From the NCBI GenBank assembly GCA_022565745.1, contig JAIUMB010000013.1, positions 1-23,409 on the forward strand: a stretch of DNA of 23,409 nucleotides, given 5' to 3'. Each line of letters opens with the position of its first letter. Position 1 is the stretch's first letter. The position numbers were made by a program, and so were the translations under genes. This DNA comes from Cryomorphaceae bacterium. GTDB lineage: Bacteria; Bacteroidota; Bacteroidia; Flavobacteriales; Schleiferiaceae. Below, piece by piece: positions 16,933 to 23,409 of the stretch. The notes under the pieces were generated by a model. That model searched no databases, was not told the origin of the DNA, and worked only from the letters and a program-made list of their open reading frames with translations.

Positions 16933-17578
16933 CATACTCATGCCATCGTTGACTTTCGCACAAAGCGAAGACAGCATTTTTTCCTATCAGCAAAAAAATC
17001 GCCGTGATTTATCGCGTGGATTGGTCATTGACGGTGATACCATATCGCTGGAGATACTGGATGAAGTTCTGTTGTTTGACGAACCTTCTTTTAACAGTGC
17101 TGAAGCCCGAAGACGTTATGAAATTCTCAAGCGAAAAGTCATTAAGGTCTATCCATATGCCGTTATTGCTGGTGATAAACTAGATTCTTTGAATTTTGCT
17201 CTTTCGCTCATTACCAAAAAGAAACAAAGAAAACGATATATTAAAGATTTCCAAGCTTATTTGGAAGATGAGTTTTCCGATCAGCTCAAGCGTTTAACGC
17301 GCTCTGAGGGTCAAATTCTCAATAAACTTATCTACAGAGAAACAGGGCGCTCAACCTACCAGTTGATAAAAGACCACCGCAGTTTTATGAAGGCCTTTTG
17401 GTACAATACGATGGCTAATTTTTATGATATTAGTCTTAAGCGACCTTATCAACCCGACCAGGATGATGAAGATGAGCTCATAGAGATGATACTTAATAAA
17501 GCGTTTCTTGAGGGTAAATTAATAGAAAGAGAACCAAAGGTTTTCTCAAAAGACGATTTTCCAGAACTTACACGCTAA
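16895..17578 (+). CDS. DUF4294 family exported protein
   Basis: Protein of 227 aa with a signal peptide (about residues 1-22, ending LTFAQ), so it is probably periplasmic. The body matches what I know as DUF4294, a Bacteroidota family of unknown function, with KVIKVYPYAV (about 74-83), a Lys/Arg-rich stretch, TRSEGQILNKLIYRETG and KAFWYNTMANFYDISLK. The pattern is helical and charged. The start at 16895 lies inside the accC reading frame (38-bp overlap); a later in-frame ATG at 16940 would destroy the signal peptide. A 14-bp gap separates it from the symporter. No catalytic motif was seen. Membership of the accC-rsmG transcript is likely; a functional link with carboxylation is not implied. 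Confidence 0.82.
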   Translation: MIQVFGKLIVVVSILMPSLTFAQSEDSIFSYQQKNRRDLSRGLVIDGDTISLEILDEVLLFDEPSFNSAEARRRYEILKRKVIKVYPYAVIAGDKLDSLNFALSLITKKKQRKRYIKDFQAYLEDEFSDQLKRLTRSEGQILNKLIYRETGRSTYQLIKDHRSFMKAFWYNTMANFYDISLKRPYQPDQDDEDELIEMILNKAFLEGKLIEREPKVFSKDDFPELTR

Positions 17579-17592
17579 ACTCTGAAAACTAA

Positions 17593-19254
17593 ATGACCCA
17601 CATCGATTGGATTGTACTGGGCGTAACGCTGTTGTTTATTGTTTTTTACGGGGCTTATAAAAACATGCGCGTGCGCAGTGAAGGTGGGTTTCTCAGAGGT
17701 AAAGATCAAAGTTGGTTTACCATGGGGGTTTCCGTAATGGCCACCCAGGCCAGTGCCATTACGTTTTTAAGTGCGCCAGGCTTGGGTTATGAATCTGGTT
17801 TACGGTTTGTTCAGTTTTACTTTGGTCTGCCCCTTGCCATCATCATCGTATGTGCATTTTTTGTGCCTATGTATTATAAACTCAATGTGTATACAGCTTA
17901 TGAGTTTTTAGAAAAGCGCTTCGATGTTAGAGTGCGATTGTTTACGGCATTTTTATTTTTGGTGCAAAGGGGACTTGCTGCTGGAATAACCATTTTTGCT
18001 CCAGCCCTTATCCTAAGCACCATTCTTGGATGGAGATTAGAACTTACGTGTATTGCTGTTGGTCTGTTGGTTATCATTTATACCGTATCTGGGGGAACTA
18101 AAGCGGTGAGTATGACCCAAAAATGGCAAATGGGCATCATTATGCTCGGTCTTGTTTTTTCCTTTGTTTTATTGTGGGGTGATATTTCAAACCATTTGAG
18201 TTTTAAAGACACCATTCACTTTGCCGGTACCCTCGATAAAATGAAAGCCATTGATTTTTCCTGGGATTTAAGTGAGCGTTATACCGTTTGGAGTGGGTTA
18301 ACAGGAGGGTTCTTTTTGGCACTGTCTTACTTTGGCACCGACCAGAGTCAAGTTCAGCGTTATCTCGGTGGTAAAAGCATTGCAGAAAGTAGAGCAGGAT
18401 TGCTGTTTAATGCCGTGTTGAAAATTCCTATGCAGTTTTTTATACTCTTTATAGGTGTATTGGTGTTTGTGTTTTTTACCATTGAAAAACCGCCATTGCA
18501 CTTTAATCAAACTGCTGTTGAGTTATTGTCAGATTCAGCGGCTCAGGAAGTTCGCCTAAGGGAAGTGAAGTTTGAGCGTATCCACAATGACATTCAAAGA
18601 AACCGCATCTGGTGGACGGATCCAGCCATGAGGGAAAGCATCGCGCCCCAATTGGCGTTTTACATCAAGCAAGAGCAAGTATTGCGGAATGAAGTTAAAG
18701 CCATTATCGCTAGTGAGCAAGAAGAAGCCAAAGACACCAATTATGTCTTCTTGTATTTTGTTTTAAATCATTTGCCCATTGGCGTTGTTGGACTCATCAT
18801 TGCAATGATCTTAAGTGCCGCAATGAGTAGTACTGCAGGCGAGCTAAATGCGCTAACCACTACAACGGCTGTGGACTTTTATCAGCGCTTGGGTAAAAAA
18901 GAAGCCACATTAAAAGTGTCAAGATTAATGACCGCTGGCTGGGGTTTACTTGCTATTGTATTTGCCATGCTGGCCAATTTATTCGACAATCTTATTGAAA
19001 TGGTAAACCTCTTGGGAAGCCTGTTTTACGGAACCATTCTAGGGGTGTTTATTGTGGCATTTGTTTTTAAGAGAGTCAAAGGCTTTTGCGTGTTTCCTGC
19101 AGCTGTTGCCTCACAAGTGGCTGTATTGACGTTACACTTTTGGCAAAGTGCCGGAGGACCGCAAATCGGGTATCTTTGGTACAATCTTGTGGGTTGTTTA
19201 TTGGTAGTGGTTTTGTCCTTTGTGTGTCACTTATTCATTCGACCAAATAAATAA
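17593..19254 (+). CDS. Sodium:solute symporter (SSS family)
   Basis: Inner-membrane Na+-coupled transporter of 553 aa with the LeuT-type fold expected for the SSS family. About 13 hydrophobic segments are visible, starting at residues 4-21. Family marks include MATQASAITFLSAPG (49-63), YTVSGGTKAV (163-172), YFGTDQSQVQRYL (246-258) and the Na2-site region ILSAAMSSTAGELN (406-419). Residues about 310-385 form a long charged hydrophilic loop between helices, rich in Glu, Arg and Gln, which is larger than in short SSS members. The substrate (sugar, amino acid, sialic acid, pantothenate and others in the family) cannot be assigned. It shares one base with the next gene (TAATG), which suggests coupled translation. 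Confidence 0.9.
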   Translation: MTHIDWIVLGVTLLFIVFYGAYKNMRVRSEGGFLRGKDQSWFTMGVSVMATQASAITFLSAPGLGYESGLRFVQFYFGLPLAIIIVCAFFVPMYYKLNVYTAYEFLEKRFDVRVRLFTAFLFLVQRGLAAGITIFAPALILSTILGWRLELTCIAVGLLVIIYTVSGGTKAVSMTQKWQMGIIMLGLVFSFVLLWGDISNHLSFKDTIHFAGTLDKMKAIDFSWDLSERYTVWSGLTGGFFLALSYFGTDQSQVQRYLGGKSIAESRAGLLFNAVLKIPMQFFILFIGVLVFVFFTIEKPPLHFNQTAVELLSDSAAQEVRLREVKFERIHNDIQRNRIWWTDPAMRESIAPQLAFYIKQEQVLRNEVKAIIASEQEEAKDTNYVFLYFVLNHLPIGVVGLIIAMILSAAMSSTAGELNALTTTTAVDFYQRLGKKEATLKVSRLMTAGWGLLAIVFAMLANLFDNLIEMVNLLGSLFYGTILGVFIVAFVFKRVKGFCVFPAAVASQVAVLTLHFWQSAGGPQIGYLWYNLVGCLLVVVLSFVCHLFIRPNK

Positions 19255-20354
19255 TGGATCAATCATTGACAATTGTTTTAATAACCACAGTGGCCATTCT
19301 GTTTGTGGTACAATTGATTTACATCATTCGATTTTTGCGTTTTAAGTCGTTGACGTTTAAAAATGATGAAGTATTGCCCCCTATATCAGTAGTGGTTGTA
19401 GGTAGAAATGAGGCCAAAAATTGGAAGATGCTCATTCCTGCTTTACTATCTCAATCACACCATACATTTGAAGTTGTAGCTGTAAGTGATCGTTCTTCTG
19501 ATGAAAGTGTTGATGTGATATCTCAGTTCATGCTCGAGGATACACGTATACGCTTGGTCGATGTAGAGGTCAACGAAGCTTTTGTGAGTGGAAAAAAGTA
19601 TGCATTGACTTTGGGAATTAAAGCAGCTCGATACGAGCATCTTTTGTTTATAGATACCGATTGTTTACCTGCAGACGAGCATTGGATTAGAGAAATGGCC
19701 AAAGGCTTTAGCAAAGGAGATATCGTTTTGGGATTTGGCGATTACCAACGATTGTCAGGGTTTTTAAACCGGTTAATCCGTTGGGAAACCTTACATACCG
19801 CTATGATGTATTTCTCAGCAGCATCTTCAGGAAAAGCTTATATGGGAATAGGTCGTAATCTTGCATATACCAAGTCTTTGTTTTTTGCCGTCAAAGGTTT
19901 TTACGAGCACATGCACTTACCTATGGGCGACGATGACTTATTTGTGAACAAATCAGCAAGATTAGCGCGAACGGCGTGGGTAACCACCACCAAAACCATT
20001 AGTGAGCCCAAGAGAACTTGGCGTGCATGGTGGAAGCAAAAACGCCGACACATGGCATCATCTTCCTTGTACCGTAAGCACACAAAATTATACCTTGCCA
20101 CATACGCAATGAGCAAAGTGTTTTTATACATTGGATTATTGATGCTAATGCTTACTGAATTAATACCGGTTGCTGTCATTATGCTCTTTTTGTACATAGG
20201 TATGATTTCGTTGAGCATGTGGCACGTTGGCAATCATTGGAAAGTGGGGGTTACGGCGCTATTCTCCTTCATTATAGATCCCCTTCTTGTTGTGCTGCAA
20301 GGCGTCCTCATGCTACAAAACTATTTCACTTCACCACCAAAGACATGGAAGTAA
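19254..20354 (+). CDS. Membrane-bound family 2 glycosyltransferase
   Basis: Predicted membrane glycosyltransferase of 366 aa with a GT-A fold that transfers a sugar from an activated donor. An N-terminal membrane helix (about 5-28) is followed by the catalytic domain: PPISVVVVGRNEA (42-54), the SDRSSDES loop (78-85), a DxD-type motif in FIDTDC (132-137), GDDDLF (225-230) holding the likely catalytic acid, and KQKRRH (261-266), resembling the QxxRW-type acceptor motif. Two or three membrane helices close the protein (about 283-302, 304-322, 335-355). This layout suits a polyisoprenyl-linked or lipid acceptor. Donor and acceptor are not predictable. It overlaps the symporter by 1 bp and rsmG by 10 bp. 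Confidence 0.86.
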   Translation: MDQSLTIVLITTVAILFVVQLIYIIRFLRFKSLTFKNDEVLPPISVVVVGRNEAKNWKMLIPALLSQSHHTFEVVAVSDRSSDESVDVISQFMLEDTRIRLVDVEVNEAFVSGKKYALTLGIKAARYEHLLFIDTDCLPADEHWIREMAKGFSKGDIVLGFGDYQRLSGFLNRLIRWETLHTAMMYFSAASSGKAYMGIGRNLAYTKSLFFAVKGFYEHMHLPMGDDDLFVNKSARLARTAWVTTTKTISEPKRTWRAWWKQKRRHMASSSLYRKHTKLYLATYAMSKVFLYIGLLMLMLTELIPVAVIMLFLYIGMISLSMWHVGNHWKVGVTALFSFIIDPLLVVLQGVLMLQNYFTSPPKTWK

Positions 20355-20977
20355 AAATCATTGATTATTTAACAGACACGTTTCTGTTAAGCGATTTACA
20401 GCGACAACAATTTGAAGCGCTGCCAGAGCTATACAGGCACTGGAACGAGCAAATCAACGTTATTAGTCGCAAAGATATTGACAACTTGATGGAGCGACAC
20501 GTCATGCACGCCTTAGCCATTGCAATGGTGATAGATTTTCCAGACGGTAGTCGAGTAATGGACATTGGAACAGGAGGAGGATTTCCCGGAATTCCATTGG
20601 CGATTTTATTTCCCCAAGTACAGTTTCATTTGGTGGATTCCATAGGGAAGAAGCTTAAAGTTGTAGAGGCTATTGCTGAAGAGATAGGCTTGAGTAACGT
20701 AACTACCGAGCACAACCGCGCCGAAAAAGTTCAAAAAAAGTTTCACTACATCGTTAGCCGTGCCGTGACTAATTTTACAGATTTTGAACGTTGGACCCGT
20801 GGGAAGATAGAAAAGGGAAGGATGCATCCGCGCTTTGCTAATGGCATTTTTTACCTTAAGGGCGGTGATCTAAGACAAGAGTTACAACCTTTTAAAAAGC
20901 GCACCAAGTTATACCCCATATCAAAGTATTTTAATCGTCCGTTTTTTGAAGAGAAATATGTGGTTTATTATTTCTAG
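20345..20977 (+). CDS. rsmG: 16S rRNA (guanine527-N7)-methyltransferase RsmG
   Basis: SAM-dependent methyltransferase that makes m7G527 in 16S rRNA (also known as GidB). From the ATG at 20345 it is 210 aa, the usual family length; a longer in-frame reading from 20219 lies wholly inside the glycosyltransferase gene and is not protein-like for this family. Marks are NVISRKD (38-44), the conserved ERHVMHAL (50-57), the SAM loop MDIGTGGGFPGIPLA (72-86), LVDSIGKK (96-103), and SRAV (138-141). It is the last gene of the accC-to-rsmG cluster and overlaps the glycosyltransferase by 10 bp. Loss of this enzyme is known to give low-level streptomycin resistance in other bacteria. The tandem repeat element begins 8 bp after the stop codon. 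Confidence 0.95.
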   Translation: MEVKIIDYLTDTFLLSDLQRQQFEALPELYRHWNEQINVISRKDIDNLMERHVMHALAIAMVIDFPDGSRVMDIGTGGGFPGIPLAILFPQVQFHLVDSIGKKLKVVEAIAEEIGLSNVTTEHNRAEKVQKKFHYIVSRAVTNFTDFERWTRGKIEKGRMHPRFANGIFYLKGGDLRQELQPFKKRTKLYPISKYFNRPFFEEKYVVYYF

Positions 20978-20984
20978 TTAATCG

Positions 20985-21148
<164 letters not shown>

Positions 21149-21299
21149 GTCTTAGTTTGACAAAGACGATGACGAAGACGATGACTCAGTGGTGGGTTAA
21201 CGTACTGATAGTGCTGGTTGATTTTACAGGCAAGCCAATATAACTAAGCCTAATTATGTACTTACCCTTCGTAAGTCTTAGTCTTAGTCTTTGTCTTTT
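21149..21299. repeat. Repeat unit B: MITE-like element with terminal inverted repeats
   Basis: The second unit has clear terminal inverted repeats: left 21159-21179 and right 21275-21295 are reverse complements at 18 of 21 positions, with a perfect outer 9 bp (GACAAAGAC / GTCTTTGTC). The symmetry continues inward, because GGGTTAACGTACTGATA (from 21194) mirrors TATGTACTTACCC (21256-21268) imperfectly. The whole unit is thus a long imperfect palindrome with a divergent centre of about 45 bp. There is no coding potential. This could be a non-autonomous mobile element or a structured RNA/terminator module. Confidence 0.75.
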
Positions 21300-21332
21300 C
21301 AAAACACACACCACTATTAACCATTTTTCCTC

Positions 21333-21340
21333 TATTTTTG
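21333..21340 (+). promoter_or_regulatory. Candidate -7 box of the Fur-family gene
   Basis: TATTTTTG matches TAnnTTTG exactly and ends 4 bp before the ATG at 21345. If used, transcription would start at or next to the start codon, giving a leaderless or nearly leaderless mRNA. No clear TTG lies 17-23 bp upstream. Confidence 0.4.
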
Positions 21341-21344
21341 TACT

Positions 21345-21737
21345 ATGAGTAATAAGAACCGCAGACATACCAAGACACAGCAGATGGTGTTGGAATATTT
21401 TGAGCAGACGGATGGTGCAGTATCTCATGAAATGGTCGAGAAGTCGCTGGGGAATCAGATGAATCGCGTAACCATTTACCGCATACTCAATCGTTTTGAG
21501 GAAGATGGTGTTGTTCATAAGATTGTTGGTGATGATGGCGTATCTTATTATGCGCGATGTGAAAATTCATGCGATCACGATCACCATCGCGATAATCATG
21601 TTCACTTTCGTTGTGAGAAGTGCAACAGCATCAGTTGTTTGGAACAAACCATTTCTGTAGACTTACCCGAAAATTTTCAGATGACGAATATGAACTTCCT
21701 TGTAACGGGCGTTTGTGCGTTGTGTGCTAAAGATTAA
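21345..21737 (+). CDS. Fur-family metal-dependent transcriptional regulator
   Basis: Small DNA-binding regulator of 130 aa of the Fur/Zur/PerR family. The N-terminal winged helix covers residues 1-70, with TKTQQMVLEYF and the recognition region RVTIYRILNRFEEDGVV (41-57). The dimerisation domain has a His-rich metal region (DHDHHRDNHVHF, 77-88), the first structural zinc pair C90-x2-C93, and the second C124-x2-C127. It is shorter than E. coli Fur (148 aa) but normal for Bacteroidota members. The metal specificity cannot be assigned from sequence. It stands alone: a repeat element upstream and 175 bp before the next gene. Autoregulation is common in the family, but no clear Fur box was seen. 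Confidence 0.9.
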   Translation: MSNKNRRHTKTQQMVLEYFEQTDGAVSHEMVEKSLGNQMNRVTIYRILNRFEEDGVVHKIVGDDGVSYYARCENSCDHDHHRDNHVHFRCEKCNSISCLEQTISVDLPENFQMTNMNFLVTGVCALCAKD

Positions 21738-21879
21738 AAAAACATCAAATTTTTTTATAAACTATTAAAATTTAGGCTTCTGAAATTTTTATTTATTATA
21801 AGTTTCTGGTTTACAGTATGCGGAATTCTTTTCTAGATTCTTTTAGCAGTTAAGGGGGTGTTTAATCAAAAAATTTTGG

Positions 21880-21887
21880 TACATTTG
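21880..21887 (+). promoter_or_regulatory. Candidate -7 box of the right-end operon
   Basis: TACATTTG matches TAnnTTTG exactly, 25 bp before the ATG at 21913. The -33 position is weak (TGTTTAA around 21859-21865). The 175-bp gap from the Fur gene and this box support a separate transcription unit starting here. Confidence 0.5.
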
Positions 21888-21912
21888 ACTCGAAAACAAC
21901 CACTCCACTATT

Positions 21913-23052
21913 ATGTCAGACGATGAAGACTCCTCTTATGGCTTAAAAATCAACTCTATAGGCGATGCCGTTCCAGCTTCATCAGCCATCCTTTCAGATG
22001 CGTTGTCTTGTTCTCCAGAGTTAATTAGCCGTGCTGTTTACACAGCGCCATCACAGCTGTTTACATCACTTGATCTGCAAACTGCGCAAAAGGCTCATGA
22101 AGTCTTATCGAAGTTGGGATTTGATGTTGACATTACTCAAGGTGTATCGGTAGATGAAAGTAAAAAAATATTATTTGATGTTGCAATTTTTCTATCTTCT
22201 CCTTTAGATTTAACAAAGGTTGTAAATGAGCTTGCCGCTTTTTTAGGTTTACAAAAAGCACAAGTGCAAAACATGTTGATGGCTTTTCCTCCTTTGGTTT
22301 TAGGACGAGTTACTCAAAGTACAGTAGACGCTCTGTCTAAACGAATTCCCGAAGCTCATGTTGCTGCCTTTATCCCTCATGAAGGCAGTTATACCGCCAG
22401 ATTGATCAATGTTCAAAAGACTAAACTAAGCGATCTTTATGCTCAGCAAAGTATTCAGATTGATGATGATGTTTTTTTGGATGGGTTAACCTTTGAACAA
22501 ACAAAAGAAATATGGAGACAATTCTCGAATCAATGTCAAGTGGTTCACCGTTCCCTTCTTCGTGCTAAGCTTTTGGTTTTGAACGTTGATCGTACAAATC
22601 CAAAAGCAATTGATTATTTGGTAAACCACGTAGGAATGCCTGAGGATTTCGCAAATGATATCCATTCCTATTTGCCATTACAACTCTTTGAGCCAAGACT
22701 TCTGTCCAATTTAAAGGACGAAGAATATCAATTGCAAATGGCAGGGATAGAGTATGAATTGATACCCCTATGGGAAGATTTGTCCAATTTGCACCTCATA
22801 TCGATTAATCAAAATAAAATTGAGGCCATCAAAAAAATACTCCACTCTTTTTTTGAAGGTGAGGTTACTATTGATGCCAATAAACCAAATGACCTACAGC
22901 CGCTTCACGTTTTTTCAGAAAAGCCTACACTACTTAATTATTTCGCCGAGGAGCTTTTGTCTGAACATGGTTGCGATGTCATCGTCGAGCCGTGCCTGAA
23001 ACTTAAAATAAATCATTTAAAATATTTAGACGTCCATGAAAACACCGTTTAA
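21913..23052 (+). CDS. Unrecognised protein with L7/L12-C-terminal-like repeats
   Basis: I do not recognise this 379-aa protein as a named family. It has no signal peptide or membrane helix, so it is probably cytoplasmic, and it begins with an acidic MSDDEDSS. The sequence suggests repeats of a pattern like the C-terminal domain of ribosomal L7/L12: a strand, a helix ending in a Pro, a helix, then a strand after Gly. Repeat 1 is at about 11-75 (SPELISRAVYTAPSQLF, then LSKLGFDVDI), repeat 2 at about 86-155 (QKAQVQNMLMAFPPLVL, then VAAFIP), and repeat 3 at about 219-287 (PEDFANDIHSYLPLQLF, then MAGIEYELI). A partial fourth may lie at 335-358 (LLSEHGCDVIVEP). Family and function are unknown; a scaffold or protein-binding role is inference. 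Its last 17 bp overlap the next gene. Confidence 0.8.
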   Translation: MSDDEDSSYGLKINSIGDAVPASSAILSDALSCSPELISRAVYTAPSQLFTSLDLQTAQKAHEVLSKLGFDVDITQGVSVDESKKILFDVAIFLSSPLDLTKVVNELAAFLGLQKAQVQNMLMAFPPLVLGRVTQSTVDALSKRIPEAHVAAFIPHEGSYTARLINVQKTKLSDLYAQQSIQIDDDVFLDGLTFEQTKEIWRQFSNQCQVVHRSLLRAKLLVLNVDRTNPKAIDYLVNHVGMPEDFANDIHSYLPLQLFEPRLLSNLKDEEYQLQMAGIEYELIPLWEDLSNLHLISINQNKIEAIKKILHSFFEGEVTIDANKPNDLQPLHVFSEKPTLLNYFAEELLSEHGCDVIVEPCLKLKINHLKYLDVHENTV

Positions 23053-23409
23053 CAACAAACTGCATTTAGGCATTGCTGAAAAAGGAAAGATGCTTACACT
23101 TGAAGGTAATTTTTCGCTTGCGCTACATTACTTTCGAGAGGCAATAAGGCTTTGTACTGAAAGTGAAGGTGCAGATGTTTTTTTTCAGCATTACAGTCAA
23201 TGCGTTATGGAAGTACTAGAGCGCATGAATTCTCACGATGAAGTTTTGGATTACTGTGATAAAGTTGTCCATCATTTAGATGTAAAAGCCAATTCAGATT
23301 TCTCTAATAAACTGTTGGCCTCAACTTTAGAAAGAGCCGGAGTGCAGTGTCTTTTTTTGGGCGATAAAGACAGTGCTCGGGTATATTTTGATTCTGCGCA
23401 GAAAAGAAT
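23036..23409 (+). CDS. TPR-like protein, N-terminal part (runs off the window)
   Basis: An open frame starts with ATG at 23036 inside the preceding gene and stays open to the window end (124 codons plus 2 nt). The visible sequence is helical and fits tetratricopeptide-type repeats: GNFSLALHYFREAIRL near residues 29-44, then a repeat with DEVLDYCDKVVHH, and LFLGDKDSARVYFDSAQ near the edge. The A/L/Y/F/A spacing matches TPR helices A and B. No signal peptide or membrane segment is seen. The 17-bp overlap implies coupled translation with the L7/L12-like protein, so the two products may act together. The C-terminal part and function are not visible. Confidence 0.75.
   Translation, partial: MKTPFNNKLHLGIAEKGKMLTLEGNFSLALHYFREAIRLCTESEGADVFFQHYSQCVMEVLERMNSHDEVLDYCDKVVHHLDVKANSDFSNKLLASTLERAGVQCLFLGDKDSARVYFDSAQKR

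Noticed and set aside
20219..20344. Longer RsmG reading starting inside the glycosyltransferase gene
   Set aside because: The added residues are an out-of-frame translation of the glycosyltransferase C terminus; the 210-aa version matches the family length.
21186..21518. Minus-strand open frame of 110 codons across the repeat and the start of the Fur-family gene
   Set aside because: It covers the Fur-family winged-helix coding region in antisense and part of the palindromic repeat; no protein features are visible.

Overview
This window looks like chromosomal DNA of a Bacteroidota bacterium, most likely order Flavobacteriales. Three secreted proteins end in type IX secretion (T9SS) sorting domains: two of the gliding-motility-associated type B and one of type A. 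Most intergenic -7 boxes fit the Bacteroidota consensus TAnnTTTG rather than TATAAT. The housekeeping proteins (a membrane-anchored PpiD/SurA-like isomerase, Obg without the C-terminal extension, a DUF4294 protein) are also of the type usual in this phylum. No tRNA, rRNA, CRISPR array, transposase or prophage gene was found.

Layout. The left edge (1-120) holds a hairpin and a terminator on the minus strand, downstream of an unrecognised polytopic membrane protein (130-1062). A 730-aa membrane-anchored peptidylprolyl isomerase (1307-3499, minus) has its own terminator and is divergent from a secreted PKD-type T9SS cargo protein (3687-5870). A minus-strand housekeeping run follows: lysA (8202-9437), adk (7554-8129), obg (6433-7425) and a PAP2 phosphatase (5867-6436) that overlaps obg. 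A second large T9SS cargo (9650-12940, propeller-like repeats plus PKD) converges on a secreted reprolysin-like metallopeptidase (13079-15247, minus). The 138-bp gap between them carries a perfect 12-bp inverted repeat.

Divergent from the peptidase is a tight five-gene plus-strand cluster: biotin carboxylase accC, a DUF4294 lipo/exported protein candidate, a sodium:solute symporter, a membrane glycosyltransferase and rsmG. Four of its junctions overlap or nearly touch (38-bp overlap, 14-bp gap, 1-bp overlap, 10-bp overlap), so it is probably one transcript.

The right end is the least ordinary part. Positions 20985-21299 hold two tandem copies of a ~130-bp element. Each is a long imperfect palindrome whose ends are built from GAC-phased hexamers (GACGAT on the left, AGTCTT on the right), which makes it MITE-like. 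It abuts the promoter of a Fur-family regulator (21345-21737) whose -7 box is only 4 bp from the start codon. After it comes a 379-aa protein (21913-23052) that I do not recognise but that appears to be three or four repeats of a fold resembling the ribosomal L7/L12 C-terminal domain. It overlaps a TPR-like gene that runs off the window. These last two genes look like the start of an operon that continues to the right and are the best candidate for an undescribed system here.
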